64,000 bases of DNA from Strigops habroptila (lineage: Eukaryota > Chordata > Aves > Psittaciformes > Psittacidae), in the NCBI RefSeq assembly GCF_004027225.2, contig NC_044279.2, positions 42,432,744 to 42,496,743 on the forward strand, written 5' to 3'. The translations under genes and the position numbers were made by a program. Under the pieces are notes generated by a model. The model was given only the letters and a program-made list of their open reading frames with translations. It did no database searches and had not been told where the DNA came from. Position 1 is the stretch's first letter. Every line of letters starts with the position of its first letter. This document shows, piece by piece, positions 1-32,600 of the stretch.

Positions 1-3000
1 CCACTTCAATCTCAGCAATGTATCCACACAGTCACATCCTTTATCAGTTTGCAGAGTACTATTCTGCCGCTTTACTGTCTATATTATGTGTAGTTTAGAT
101 TTGTACAGTCTCAAACTCTACAGGGTAATTGCAAACTATAATATTTCATACTTATATAGTTTACATTCATTATGTGATTTATGCACAGCAAGGGCTTTTC
201 TGAACAGTGAGTTTTAGTTACATCACCCTTATTTTAATGAGTCGGTCTCACATTTTGTTTTGCAATTTGTCATGTCCTTCCATCTGTATTTTCTCTTTCC
301 TCCTTCCCCACTCCTTTAATGGCCAAAAGGAAAGACTTCTTTTCTTCTGCCAGTCATGTAAGTACATGATGCAGCTGTTAAATTTTGAATTATTATTTTT
401 CAAACAGTAGCAGCACTGAAACTACAGCAGGGCTCCTTGCCCAGGTCCTTTGTTGGGCATTAAAACACATTGTTGAAGTTTGAAATGCAGGCACTAACTG
501 AGAGTTCCTCAGGACAGTATTCATGCCATCTTTTCAACTGGAAGTCAATAAATGTACTGTGGGATCCTACTAGCTAACATGCATATAATAATAAGGGACG
601 GGATAGCTCTCCTCTGCTCAAAATCTTTAGTTTATTACAGCTTTTTTGTAAGCTTTTAAAGATGTTTCAATACCTGGAAGATTCTATTCTGGTAACGTCA
701 GTGATCAAAAAAGACTTTTTAGGGTCCTCTAAAGCTGTCTTTCATATAGATACATCCTTCCTGGTAATGAGTTATATCAAGGAAATAGGCAGAAGCATGG
801 CAGCATGCACAAAGGCAACTTACTGCAAAACCTAATGTCTAAAAATATTTTTGCTCCCTGTTTTCAGAGTTCCAGAGTTACACTACAAAAAGCTTTTGTA
901 CCTGATGTCTTTGGGGGAGTAGCTATGTAAAAGTCAATCACAGTCCCAGTTCTTGTGTTGTCCTTATCATTCTCATAATTTGTGGTTAAAAGCAGTGACA
1001 TGTTAGCATGTTAAATTATTGTATTACATGTTGATGACTATAGTGGAAAAGGACTGTGCATCACTGCACCTGCATAACATACTGCTATACAGCTGTGCTA
1101 TACTGTCTCAGCTGCTCACAAAGCTTGCTGCGTTGCAGAATGCTGGTTTCAGTTCATGGCATCTTGTAATTGCATGAGGAAAACATAGATGGGCAGACTC
1201 CTTTTCCAAGCTAGCTTGTTTGGATTCCTGGATAGCAGTAAAATCAGCTGAAATCTGGTCCAACTAGGTATACTTTCTACCCCGAAAGGGTGATGGGGAG
1301 TTCGTGTGAAAATCTAAGGTGATAAAAGAGCAGGAGAGATTTTTTTCTTTACCTACTAATCATCCCATTCCCATTCCATTTGAAGGAGATGCTTTGGAAG
1401 CCAGGTGTTTTGTCATTTCTCAGCCAGTATATTATTTATCACATTAGCTATTATAAATCATTAAAGGCATGGACTTGCAGCTGACACAGTTAATCGACAG
1501 AATCGAGATACTCTAGCCTGCTCCATGAGATCCTTCTTGACTTTCTCTCATATATTGTCTCTTCAGACATTCTCTTGTACTTAGTGGATCATGGCCTGTG
1601 ATCTTGGCTCATATTCTCAGAAAATTTGTGCAGCTGGTATCACATGAGAAGTAAAATGAAGTAGAAAAAGATTTTTCTGTTCTGTAAGAATATGACTGGA
1701 AATATTTTTTTTTATCATTCTTAGCAGATCAGAAGTTCAACAGCTTGAAAAGTTCAGTGAACCTAAACTCAGCGAATGTTCAATGTAGGTTAATCAAAAC
1801 ATTTTATTTCACCCATTTTTATGACTTTTTTAGTATGAATTATTTTGCATTACAAAAGTCAGTTTAAGTAGAAAAAACGTCAAATGTAGAAGTACCAAAT
1901 ATCTCATTTTGCCAATTTTGAAACCTTTTATGGGGTCAACATTTTTTTCAAATCAGGAAATTCATGGCAGATCCCAGTTCCCAGTAGTAATTTCTTAAAA
2001 TAATGGTCATGAGAAATAATTTACTTTAAAGGCTTCAGTGTTGGAAAAACACTAATACTAGCTCATATATATACACCATCTTTCAGCAAGTCTTTGTTAG
2101 GCAATTAATTAATAGGATGTAGTTTCAGAGGGCATGCAGGGAATTAGGTTCTACTCAATTCAGAGGAAAACAAGATCTGCTTTATGAAGCCAAATGCTAA
2201 CTTTGAATGTTTGGACATATGTTGATCTCCATGATGATGGAGCTGGTATGAAACAGCAATAACAAAAAGAACAACCCTTGTTTAAAACATACATAGCCCA
2301 TCAGTCTAAATAGAATTAAACACTGGTTCATTAAGCACAATGAATATCTGAATTTTGTGGCCTCTCATCTCTTACCTTTTGTAACATGTCCATAGGGTTT
2401 GGCAAGTCACATTTCTAAGCAGACACTCATCTGCTGTGAATAGATTCCATCTCTAAATTTTCAGGGTACACCAGGTTGGTGAGAGACTACTAACTCTTTC
2501 TTGTTCCGGGTGCTCGAGTAGGAGACAACTTCTCTGGCACCCTGCTTTGCAGTGGTTTCTGCAGCAAGGATTAAGCCATGTAGGTCCCTATTTCTCAAAA
2601 ATCTTTTGTTGAGAAGTTGCAGCTTGTGGTGGATGCTTTGAGGCTTTTGTTTCAGTCTGTGTGAGACAGCTCGTCAAGTGAATGGGGCACAGATTCAGAA
2701 TAAATATTTCTGAATTACAGACACTGTAACCATTGCAAATACCAGATAATTACAACTCTTTATAGAAAATTATTGCATATAAAATTATTGTCTGTTCTCA
2801 CCTTTCCTATGTATTGTGCATTCAGTAGGTGTCTGCATTCAACATAACACTCCTGCACACACATTGTTTTCTCTAGACCAGACTATTTCTTCTTTCTTTG
2901 GGTGGGGGTAGGCATGGCTCTTGCCTTGCCTTTTTCTTCAACAAGTTTCCCTTTAGTAAATCAACTATCAAAAACAGGCTTCATGAGCTTTATATCCCAG

Positions 3001-6000
3001 GAGTACAAGGTTTATGAATGTACATGTGCTGGTACAATGGCAGAAATGACCATGTGTTCTCTTTCCTTAGGCCTTTAATATTTAGGAAGGGTTAAGCTCC
3101 ATATTGCTTTCAATTAACTTGCTAAAAAATTAGTTCCTCTGTTGGTCCTAGGAAGTGTCAGTGGTGCTTATGAAGTTAAGCCTTTTGCCTACATACTCCA
3201 TTTCTGTTGTTTTCTATTTGCACAAAGTTTTAATTCCCTGTGGATTTCAGATGATTGACCCAGAGAGAAAGCTGAGTCTGTGTGACAATATGGTCTTCAG
3301 TTACCACTGCCAACACAAATAAATGGCTTCTTTCTAGCTCTATCATAAGTAATCTGAGTGGGATTCAGATTTTTTGATAGACTTCAAAAAAAATCCCACA
3401 CATGAAACAATACACTGTTTTAAAAGAAAAATCAGATTTAAGGCAATAAAGCATTCTTTATCTTAGGGTATGTTTTTCTTTCCTAGTTTCAAAGTCAGAC
3501 AAGTGGGAATCTGGAATTGTCCAGCTGAAATAGGGAAATTTGCAACTTCGTGGATTGATTCTAAATTGTGCTTATCAAGATCTAGTGATATATTCTTATG
3601 TTTTATACAAAAAGACTTGGAAAGGTGGAGAACAAGATCACACGTAGATGGGTATTTGTTCATTGATGAAATACTGTAAGATTGTTATGACATATTCTAA
3701 GTCAGAGACTTGGGAAAAAATACTGATTTTTAAAGCCTGAGGATGCTGAAACTGAGCATAGTTGTAAGTCTTTACTGAGCATATGAAATTCAATCTCTTC
3801 TAAAGATTCTTACACAATAAAGCCAACATCTTTGCCAACAATCTTCAAGTTAGACATTAATTCTCACATAAGCATTTAAATTAAATAGTCTTATTTTTCT
3901 GAGCTGCCAAGCTACTGCAATGTGCACTTGCTACCAAAAAAGTGTGGTTCAGTAATTCTAAAAATCAAGTTCTTCATTTAAATGCCCACAGATAGGTTCA
4001 AGCGTCAATCTGTAGGTGCCTTCTTCAAAAATTTTTAGTGCTTGTGAAAGATACTATATAATTATGCCTTAAAAAAAGTTATTTTAATAAAACCTGTTAT
4101 TAATATTAAAAATTAACTAGAAAACAACATATGGAACACTAAGTGCGTAGTTCATTTCCGGAGCTATTTCAGTGCTTTATTTCCTTGCTTAGAGTGAAAG
4201 TAAAAAAAGGAAATATTGTTGAGTAAGGTGGTGGTAGTTGTGCTGCTTGTCTCATCTGTTCTTTGCTGTTGGATCCATGTACCTTCAGCACTGAAGCTCT
4301 AAATGCTATGCTCAAGTTGCTTATGTACAGCATAGATGTAATTTTTATTCCCTAATGATCAACTGCATTTGCTTGCTGCAAATTAGGTGCAGTAAGCCCC
4401 TAATTGCTATCAATTTGAGAGGAGGAAAGCCAGTAGTATTCAAAAAATTACTGGGATGTCAGCTGGGAGATGACATTTTTTTCTGTTGTTCTATGGTGAA
4501 GATAGGTGAATTCAAAGGAAAAACAAATGTAATTATTGGCAGAAACTGCTTATAATTTTCTCCTGAAAAAAAAAGCCAAAAAAAAGTTTACTTTTCCACT
4601 CAAAGACAAATAAATTTGTGTGCAGTACACTACCACCACCATTAAGAATACTTCTTCAGGAAACTTTAGCTCTTAATGTTGCCATTATGTTACCATTATT
4701 ACTAGGAAGGTAGTTTCATCCTGCCATGTAATACAAACAATATACGTGATACAATAAGCCTGGCTAGATGTCTGATCAATCTGAATAGAGCTGCATGCTT
4801 TGTTATCTTCTTGCCTCTTTTTCATTCTAAACCTCTCCCTTCAGTTGTCCTGGTAAAGTATGTTGTCACTTTGAGTTTGAGCCTTTTTCTGTGAATTCTT
4901 ATACTTCTTTTTACTCCAGTGAGACTGACCCAAGGTTTTCATAGCCAGTTTGCTTTGTGTGGAGAGAACTGTCACAACAAAGTATGTACTACAAAGGCAT
5001 CTTCAGTAGCTTTGAAATTAATTTGTCTGATATTTAATAATAAATGATTAAACAATTGTATTAATCTGTTTTATTATTTAATTTAAAATTTTAATATCTA
5101 ATAATAACTTCATAAATCAAAGTATTTTTAAAGCAAATTGTTGTCTTGCCTAGTAAAATTATGGCAGCAGTAGACATTTGTATTTGTATTATAAAATAGG
5201 TTTTGTAATATTTGTATGTAAGAATGTATGATTTTTGGAGAGACAGACACATAAAAGCATACTTAGATCTTTTTCAAAGGGTCAAGTTATATTTTAAACT
5301 GTATAAATTCAAACTTTTTGGCTTGGTCTTTTAGACAAGCTTTGTGAGTCTGAGTGCCCAAAGTTTGGTGTCTAAATTCATAATGCTGAGACATTCTTAA
5401 AATGGATTTAGAGGCGATGATGATGATGACCAAGTTTCAAGGCTGTCTGAAAGTCCCCTGAGTATAGATGCTCATGTATCATCTTTATGAAACCTGCTGT
5501 GGGATCAAGTTAAAGATTTAATATGTAGCATAGATTTAAAATTGCTATGCCCCCAGAAGAGCAGTGGACATGTAAAAATGAGCACGAAGACAGACACTCA
5601 TTTTTAAAATATTTAGGAAAACAGCCATAGCTGTTTGGCTTCTGTAGAAGCACACCTGCAGCATGATTCATCTGTGACCTATTTTAGATATCTGCTTAAA
5701 ATGAGATAAAATCACACCTATTTCTCTTCATTGATAATAAAAGGAATTTAGAGTGACTAGCTCAGAAATAGGTGTCAGTATTAAGTCAGATGAATTCCAT
5801 CCTTGTGCTCTGAAATGGCCCTTAGAAGAATATTGAGTGTAAAATGAAGTGTAAAATGAAGCCTATCAATGCGTATGAAGTGGTGTGCTGGAAGTATGGG
5901 TTTCCCAGAGCCATATGAGCCCAGAGCACTGTAAAATGGTCTGAAGAGAATGATAGAAACTGTAACTACCATATCCATATCTGCCAGTACCTGAGATAAA

Positions 6001-6175
6001 AACAAAGCAAGACAATCACCCAAGATACCTAGTATTTGAATATAATAGTATTTGAATCCATGAGAGAAATGAATCTGGCACTTTAGTTACTTGAGTATTT
6101 AATCTAAAACCTATTAATATGCACGATATTGGTTAATTCTCATCTTGCTACATTTAACAAAAATCTCTGTTGCAG
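1..6175 (+). other. PTPRQ intron, no recognised exon
   Basis: AT-rich sequence upstream of the first PTPRQ exon I can recognise. The transmembrane and membrane-proximal exons of PTPRQ should lie upstream. I searched for a hydrophobic segment flanked by splice sites and with a phase fitting the 6176 exon and found none, so they are probably outside the window or beyond recognition by eye. Short open frames here (for example 207-410 and 3470-3679) have no family resemblance. No recognisable mobile element was seen. Confidence 0.6.
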
Positions 6176-23560
<17,385 letters not shown>

Positions 23561-26560
23561 ATACTAAGACAACACATTACAGATGATAGTATGATTTTAA
23601 AAGTCAAATTCATATTTTTCTAAGCACAGGGGCCAAAGTGAATTCCCCTATTTTGATGATGAAAGCAACCACAGATGACTGAAACATCTTTTCATCTATC
23701 AATGTGCCTTCATAGATATGTGTTTTATCCAGATCACTGAGCAATAATGATTTGCACTTTTGGTGTTATATGAATATTGCATTCAGTATGTATTTAAATA
23801 GAAAGTGTGTTTGAACATACTCCTTTTTTCTGGTTATCTTTGTAAAATAAGAAAAATGAGCCAAATATGATGTAAAAATTTCATATTCCCATTGAACTTA
23901 TTTTGATGTGAATTTGCTGTGTTCTTTGTGGTTTGGTTGTAAGTAAAAGCTACAGTTCCTTGAATCTTTCTTGCTAGATCGCTTTCAGTGTTGTCAGCTC
24001 TTGCAGATTAATTCCAATACCACCACAGTGATCTTTACCTAACTGTGTGTTCTTGTGTTTTGAATCTTTTTTTTACGAGTGGTAGCATATCAGCTCGTGA
24101 TCCTGAACAGCTGAAGAGTCACCTTCTGACATGGGGAGGATTATTCAGCTTTTACAGAGCACACAGTAGCTCGTCAGGGACACTTGGGGCTATTTAAGCT
24201 ATTTTATAATCAGCAGATTGTGTTTTTTAAACATACAATGGTGATTGCATATGTTCAGTGCTGAAGTTAGTATTTTACATTCCTGCTACTTTTTCAAGCA
24301 GATATAAAGTAAAACTATAAATTTATTATGTATATTACAATTGTTCTATTAGATTGTCTTGAGTAATATCAATAGAGTAATATCTATCGGTATTAGATTG
24401 ACTTGAGTAATAGAACATTTATAATTCATTCACATTTCTTAAATATAACACTGGTATTTTAAAGGGTTACTCAAAATGTAGTAGCCATATATTTTATAAC
24501 ACAGAGTTGTCAAGTTAAAAAGTTGTTGCTCCTTCCTCAGGTTTGGCAAATCACTGTAGACACTGAAAAGTTTGGGAATTAATATTTGGAGATATAATTA
24601 AAAAAACCATCTTCCACTCCCACTGACTATCATTATCAGAACTATATCTGAAACAGGAATGAGAGAAGTAGGAAGCTCTTATTTGAAAAGCAAAGCAAAA
24701 AACTGGTAAAGTGGGAAGACTGGAGAGATAATTAAACTGTGCGCCCTGGTTTTACATGGAAGTGACAGTATTCAGTTGGTACTATGGTGGGGCAGAATTG
24801 GTTGCTAAGGATTTCTCTGTGTAAAGAAATGTGTCATTTTGATTAACACTAAAACTGTGACCTTAATCTGAGATGCAAAACATAATAGTAAAAGGACTTT
24901 GAAGTTGCCATCTTATATTCTGTTTAGACAGTAGAAATCCATAGCTTTGTTGAGGCATCAAGCTCAGGGAAGTCAGACAAACCTCTTTTTAGAACCTTGG
25001 AGGATATGTGTCTGTAGGTGTGTTTGTGTGTGCACACTCTGAACAGGATAGTAACAAAACTTGCCATCTCTTAGCTGTAGCTCCCAGACAGAAATGCTAT
25101 ACAGTATGTAACATGACACTTTTCGTAAGTAGATAATGTAGTGTTTGATGTCTTTTGAGAAGCTGGCAAGGATGGCGCAGTGAGGACCCTTTGTAATGTA
25201 GTAGAAAGTGCCAAATACCTAAAATGAAAATCAAAAGACAGCATTTAAGGAGATGATAGAAATGGTCTGCAGAGATATTTTGGGCAACCTGTCTTTCAGG
25301 AAGACTGACAGTATTGTAAACATCACCAGTCAAGCTAAAAAGAAACCAATGCCTTTAAAGCTGGAATGGAGGGAGGAAGAGGTGGTGCCACAGCTGTTCA
25401 AGTCTCTGGCAAAGCATTCGGTGCAGCTCTAGTTTCATTTGGTTCCTATGAAACATGTGTTCTTCATTTATGTATACATGCACTTTAAAGTATCTGACAA
25501 ATTGCTTATAGGGACTTACAGATGTTTTCATGATTTGTATTTGTACTTGGTAGCAGTACATGCAGCAGTGTGCGTAAATTGACGTTATAGAGTCATAATC
25601 TTGTATAATCTTATATCCACAATGGCGGGATATCTGTATGTGGTCATTTCCCCTTTCACTGAAGGAGAAAGCTAAGAAGCCTTATGCAGCTTACAGATGA
25701 ACTCCAGAAGTTCCGAGTGTGCTTCAGTGTTTTATAAATACTTAATGATGAAGATTCCTACATCCTCCTTTAGGGACCTGCCTGTGGTCAAACACTACAT
25801 TCAGTAGCATGCTTGTCTGACAACTTAGTAAGATACTAGAAAATGTGACTCTCATTTCTGTAGAGGAAAAGTAAAAAAAAAAAAAAAAAAAAAAAGAAAT
25901 TCAAATAGTTTTATTATACAATTTGATGTAAAGCAATCTGATACATGCTACCTTGACACATTTTGTATTGTCTTTAGGGTAAAAGCAAATATTCAGCATA
26001 AACTGGCCACAACTCGTAAAATACATGGTCAGGAAAGAACTATCTCCAAGCAATTCTCTCCAAAACCTGATTTTCAGTCTAAATACAGCAGTAGTTCACT
26101 GACCTTCTTGTGTGCCTGCCAGTGGTTTACAGGGATAGGGATTGTATATCAGGAGATCCCCCAGATCACTGTTCAGTCGTGAAGAAAGAATTTTTCACAT
26201 AGTCTTTTATCTTCCAGCCCTCCTTCACTTATGCAATGACACCTGTAGTGTGCTACTGACAGAACTGAAGAGCCAGAGACAAGCAGAATTTGTCCAATTG
26301 CTATCTAAAGAATTAATATATATAAAAGCAGCACCACCATTTTGTTTTAATGGTGCCACTTACTTTTCTACAGATTCTTGGTGCTACTAAGATAGCAAGA
26401 GTGTACTCTACAAAATTAGAAACTGAATGAACAAAAACTGGAGGATAATACACAGATTCTATAGGATTATTACAATTGTATTGGAATTAGGTCATACTGT
26501 ATTAAATTATTCAGGCAATTTCTATAGAGCTGATATATCTCCATACGTAGAAGAAACAGT
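23561..26560. other. PTPRQ 3' UTR and proximal intergenic DNA
   Basis: AT-rich sequence directly after the PTPRQ stop. The first part is presumably 3' UTR. A partial internal repeat built on 'gagtaatat' lies at about 24358-24412, and an A23 run sits at 25873-25895. No coding region is supported. Confidence 0.55.
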
Positions 26561-26675
26561 CATAGAATCATAGAATCATAGAATCATAGAATGGTTGGGG
26601 TTGGGAAGGACCTTAAGATCATCTAGTTCCAACCCCCCGCCATGAGAAGGGACACCTCACACCAGACCATATAGC
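26561..26675 (-). mobile_element. CR1 LINE 3' end, minus strand
   Basis: Starts with four tandem copies of the CR1 terminal unit read in reverse (CATAGAATCATAGAATCATA), followed by 'gaatggttggggttgggaag', 'gaccttaagatcatctagtt' and 'ccaaccccccgccatg'. This is the reverse complement of the CR1 3' UTR. It is low in divergence for its first 80 bp and truncated within about 115 bp. Confidence 0.93.
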
Positions 26676-29600
26676 AGAACATTCATCATCATGTTGAATT
26701 TAAAACGCTTTTTTATACTGTTAGAGGAGTTGATAAATATACTTATGCATTCAAACTTGTGCTTTTTACTGTATATACAGAGCTATTCAGTAATTAAATT
26801 TCAAACATTTTTGTGAAAGATAGATTAATAATGTTGTAATTAATCTCTGTAACATCATCTGTGTGCTGCTGCCATACAAAGTATGCTCATATGCAGTTAC
26901 TAAGACAAAGCAGCAAAGAATGAATCAATCATATTTCATCCTGAGGTACATGGCAGCAAGCTTTCCTGGTTACATACAGAAATGACAAAGGCCTTCTAGA
27001 TGTGGACATGAATTTGTAGAGATTCAGGACACAAAAGCCCCTTGAGGTCTGTGGCCAGAAGAGATTTTTTCTGAAAATGTTTGGACAGCAAGTTAAAATT
27101 AAACTCTAAACGTTAACCTGTTTCAGAGTATGTATTACATGTGTATTAAGCATTACACAAGATTATTGTCTAACCATGGAAATAAACAATAAAAATAGAT
27201 AAGATCCCAAATTAATTTTTGTTTTCAGAACTATGAAAACTACCCAGTTAGCTCTGTGTTTTAGGGGATAACACATGTGGTAAAAATGAATTCAAGGTTG
27301 TTTTACAAGTAAGTTACGTGCCCAGTCAGTGCTGCAAAACCTGCAATGCATTGAGTGCATAGACTGTAACTGGAAATCATTGGCACATGGGGTTGGATAC
27401 GTCTTGCCAGTTTTGATTTTAAGGAAATGAGTTACAGAAAACGTACTGAAAGTGAGTCACTGTTTCAACACTTTTCCGTGACTGTTTGGCTCACCCACTC
27501 CGTGTATGGTGTTGAAAAGACAAGTCCACCCAACACTGTTTTCCATTTTATTCTGTTTCCTAATGCTGTATTGCTTGTCTATATGTGACTGTATTAGAAG
27601 GAATTGTAAACAGTAATATGGATCATCTGAATTCAAATCCTGCAGGCATGACCTACATGCATACATCACTCTTGAGTAAGGTGTGTAGTGGTCTACAAAA
27701 CCTTCCCTCTATCCCTTTCCCTATGAGTTGGTTTCCAGATGTCATCACAGAGTATCAGCTGCATTTCTGCACTGGCTTTTGCCCCGAATACATTTTCTGC
27801 CCTATCCTCTCTGTGGCTGTGGTTACGAGGTATGAGACAAGTGCAAACCAACTTTCGTGCTGATCTCAGAGCTGAACTGTGCTATCAGTTGCATGTCTTT
27901 GCAGCCTTGACACTGTATACAATTGTAAGGATAAACTGGTTTCATATCCAGAAGTTCCCCCTACTGCTATGATAAATCCTGATACAAATTGTAGCACTGG
28001 TCATTGTTCAGTGTCAGTTGAAGACAGCAAGATTAATCCAATGTTTGGTATTTTGCATGGTGAGTCTCTTTTCCCAATAATTTTTCCCAAATTGATGCTG
28101 AACTAACTAATGTATTTTAATTATTTATTCTTACAGTTCCCTTATCAAGTAGGTTCTTTCTCAGATTCCATTATGGAAGGAAAACTGAAAATCAGTGGTT
28201 TTTCAGCGCAGAATGACAATGTCCATGATACGTTTCACAGATCCGACATCATCAGGCAAAGTTTGCATGAAGTTGTGTCTCCGTAATTCAGCTGAAAAAC
28301 AACGTTTATAAGGTTTCAGTTATATTTGGTTCATCTTACTCTGCTTGTTGATTGGTGTTACCAGGGTGATCTTTTTGTAGGATGACAGCTGCACCCAGTT
28401 ATCCACTGTAATCATGAATAAACCATTCCAGCACTCTTTACAGTCAATAATGAGCTGAAGGAAGTTTTACAAGGATGTTTTACAGGAGATGGAATTCTGA
28501 ATGATATAAAAAGAATACTTGGATACTGGAAACCTAATATACAATGAAAGCTCCACCATTCACAGTTGCATTCCCTGAAGTCTGCTGAGCAGGAAGTGTG
28601 TCCTGAAATGCGCAAAGCATACTCGAGACAACATCACACAACCTATGAGTTGAGTACTGCAAGATACAGGGCACTCTTGCAGGATCGCACTTCAATCAGC
28701 TTCACTGTCACATGTCCCTACCTCACTTGAAAAACACTGATTATGACAGCTGGCAACATCCTTTGTGGTTCAATTTAGTGCTAGGAAACAAAGGACTCTA
28801 TTTAGTCCATTCTTTCACTAACCTTTAATATATAAACAAATATTTTGACACCACAAATGTAAAAATGGGCAGACAGTATAGACAGAGATGAGGATTTTTT
28901 TCCACTAATGGAGGCATAAACAGAAAAGTAACTAAACCTGTATGTCCCTGTCTCTCCCTCAGTCTGCTGTCTGCATGTGCTCACCAGTTGAGGATAACTG
29001 CAGATAAATAAAATTCATCCTCTTTTAATTTGATTAATACATTGGTAATCCCTTTCTCGGAATCCAGCATGTAACACTTACAGAACTGTGCCTTTTCATT
29101 TATCAGTCTTCTGCTGGATTCACGGTAGCTCCATTTAACTATTTTTCTTACAGAATTCTACTAGTTCTCTGTCAGTATAACAGAGACAATACACATAGAA
29201 TCAATCTCGGCTTGTGTATTGTGCACAGAATTCTTAATGACCTGCAATAACACAATACCACACCCCAGGCATGGGCAAAGAATTGACCTGAGGGACTGGC
29301 TGCCTAGCATGAAATCTTGCTCCCTTCTGAGGACAGGATAGTTATCTGACAAGGCCCTGTCTGGGTCCGCGGTCAAGGGTCTAGAAAATGTTCCTAAAAC
29401 CGACTGACATACTAGATGGATGGTTTTAACCTGAACCTTTCTCTGCCAAGGATAGAAAGAAAATTCAGGCCAGCATTGCCATCATTGTGAATGACTCATA
29501 TTTGCTGCTTAAGACACTAAGAAGCAAAACCTCATGTTCAATTGGCATTAATAGTGCCTTACACTTACAAAGGCATACTACCTTTATCATAGTTGACATT

Positions 29601-32600
29601 TAAAGTTTTTGACACATTCCTCTCCTTTATATCTTGTGGGGCTTTTTTCTCTTTTAGACTGGGAATTTTGGAATATATTGACTTTTGAATAGTTACAGGT
29701 TGTCTTAGAAAAATACTGAGCTGTCTTGTTAGAACAGCCATAAGGAGGACGTTTTGATAAAAATATTCTATAATAATGTCCATATTGTTTGCAATTTCTC
29801 ATATATATGCCTACTTCTTGTGGTGTGGCCATTATTGTAAGAACACGTCTACTGAATGTACTGTACTCTAAGAATGTGACTGGCTGCTCAAGAAGGCAGA
29901 TGTATTTGTCACTTCTTGATTTTCCCATTCTTTTTGCCCTACCAATTCTTCTTATCCTTTACTGGCACTCCTAAGCAGGTTTTGGGGGACATACCAATTT
30001 GCTGGTTAATGGAGATTAATTGTGTCAGCTATACCAAATCTGCACAGAATTTAATGAGGCAAAACATTCCTCTCCTGCACACTGGTGTGCTCCCTCTGGA
30101 ACAGAAGGGATCCCTGACGTTGCTGCCAGAGCCAACTGGCAGTCAGAGAAAGATGGTCCTGTGCTAGTGTGGGAGAAAAGCTGGTGCTTAGTTCCAAGTT
30201 TTCACAGACATTGCATGTCTGAAACAAATCACTTAATTTCTGTGTATCTCAACTCCCTAAGCAAGCAAGCAGGCAAGAAACTTGTATTAAACCTTTTTTT
30301 CCTAATATTATGTGTCCTATCTATTTGGAAGGTCTGTGAGGAAAGCACTGTCTCCCAAAATGCCTTTTCACACCTCCTATCACAACTAAGAAACACTGTC
30401 AAAGTAATAAATTCTTCTCCTATAACCTCATCCCAAAACAAAAGAAATGGCCAATAGATTGTCAGAGCCACTGTGGGCACCATCACTCCCACACAATGCA
30501 CATGCTTTAGTTTGCCTTCACATTCCTTCAGTTTCTCTCATCCTGATAATAAAGAACTAGTGGTAGTCAAGGCTTCAATATGGAAGGCATTAGCTAAGAG
30601 AACATTTGCAGAGAGCTAATGTCATCTTTCTAGAAGGTTCCAAATGAGCACCCCAGGAGCACAGCAGGTACATGTCACAAAAGGCACCTTCCTGCTTATC
30701 TAGCCTTTGGGAAAAAATCTGCTTGTCTGTGTGGTCTGGAATAACAGAAAAATGACAAGAATTAACTTACTTAAGATGCCAGTGTTTTTCTAAACTTGTG
30801 ATTGCTGTTAAGATATCACATCCACGCATCTTTATCACACACACATGCACAAGCAGATACTCAACTCTTGACAGTAAAGGCACATCTAAATTGGTCAGGT
30901 CAGGTGTGACTAACTTGCTCCAGGTTAGCAAAGGGAAGTATGACTCGGATTAATAGTCATGACCATTAAGTCTTGATATATACAGAAGTAATTGATTCTG
31001 ATTTAAAAACAAAAAGAACTGCAACGAGTAAGGCTGAAGCTTTCATTTTTTGAATATGGACTGGAACAAGTGGCGAGTTGCTCTGACAGAACTGTGAAAC
31101 ACTTTGGGCAATCATTATGTGGTTCTCCAAAATCGGGAAAAATGTTTCAGCAGGGTCTTGTAAGGAGACTTTGTGAAAATATAAAAATTGCTACAACAGC
31201 TGAAAGAAGGAGAATGCTGCCATTGAGAGAAAACTAATGAAACAAGTGTCAAAATGGACAGTTGGTGTCAATTCCAGAAGGATTTAAACTTAGACTTGAG
31301 CTTGAAGATACCATGGAGCCAATGGTTAATGGAGCCAATATCTGTATGGAAAAGAACCTTGTACTTAACAAAAAATCCATTGTGAACAAAACTGCTTGAC
31401 CCAGCAATGTATTAAAAATGCTTAGGAGAGAAGAATAGTGTACTAATTAAATATAGAAATACTATATTCCACTCATATTCAGCATCATACGATGTGTTTT
31501 CCTTTCTCCCGAGAAAGAAATCCCAAACACAAATTCAGAGTTCAGTATTTTGATGAACTTTGGTTAGAAGTTAATCTTTCCAAAGAAGCAAATCTGTAAG
31601 GAAGCCCTTATGGTTTACTTCTAAGAGATTGCAAATCAAATGAAACGAGATTTTTCTATTACTATTCTTAAATAATTCTTTTGATCTATATAGGATATTT
31701 CAATCCCATTTAGGAGATCAACATAGTATAATCCTGTAGAAGAACTGTGCATAGTTCTGCACAGAGAAGGACTGCACAAATACTTTTAGGCTATATATTT
31801 CAGCCAGAGGCTAGCCTTGTGTTGCACACAGCTTACATGCAATTCAAAACACAGTTTCCATGCCAAAGAAATATCCCGTGGCTGGCAGTGAGGGTCTGCT
31901 GGCATTGCTGGGTAATCCAAACCCCTGACTTCAGGAGGAAGTGAGCCAGTGGAAGCTGTTGAGGCCAAACATCACCAAAATAGCCCAGACACTCAGCCCT
32001 GTCCTGTTTACAACTGAAGCAGTGAGATCACAGGGCAGTCAATGCCATTCATCTCCTGCAGGCAAACCTTTCCAAACGTGTGCCCTTCTCCTGCTTGTCT
32101 GTGTACCAGGCACACTTGTGGCTCTTGGGCACAGGAAGTTTCAGGATACACACCAGAGAGATTATAATCCACACCATATCCCATGGAGCAATTTGTGTAT
32201 GAAGTTCTTTTTTCTCACTCTTATTATTTTTTTTTTAATCTGAAAGTCAAAGAGAGAGGTATTGAGAAAGGAGTAATGACATAAAATAGGAGTTGTCTTG
32301 TGCTAGAGAATTTCAGGAACATGTAAGTGTTACAGTGCTTAATTCTTGGACATCCTGCTTTTGAGCAGAACCCTCATCTGATGAGTAAGTGCCCAAACTG
32401 TCAGCATGCAGAAAAACAGCCACTTAAGAAAGGCACTCTCAGGAAACCGTGATTGGAACTTAGGAGACAACAAGGACTGACAATGCAGATAAAAAGTGGC
32501 AAAGTGTAATGTGCCCACACATCTCTATGGTTGTTGCACCCTCTTGTTAGAGAATCTTCATCTAATTATGATTTAATTGTCTAATTCCAATTGGAATTGC

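Noticed and set aside
3896-3952. Possible extra PTPRQ exon with acceptor-like TTTTTCTGAG and donor-like GTAATT
   Set aside because: The translation does not resemble the PTPRQ membrane region, and the splice sites are weak.
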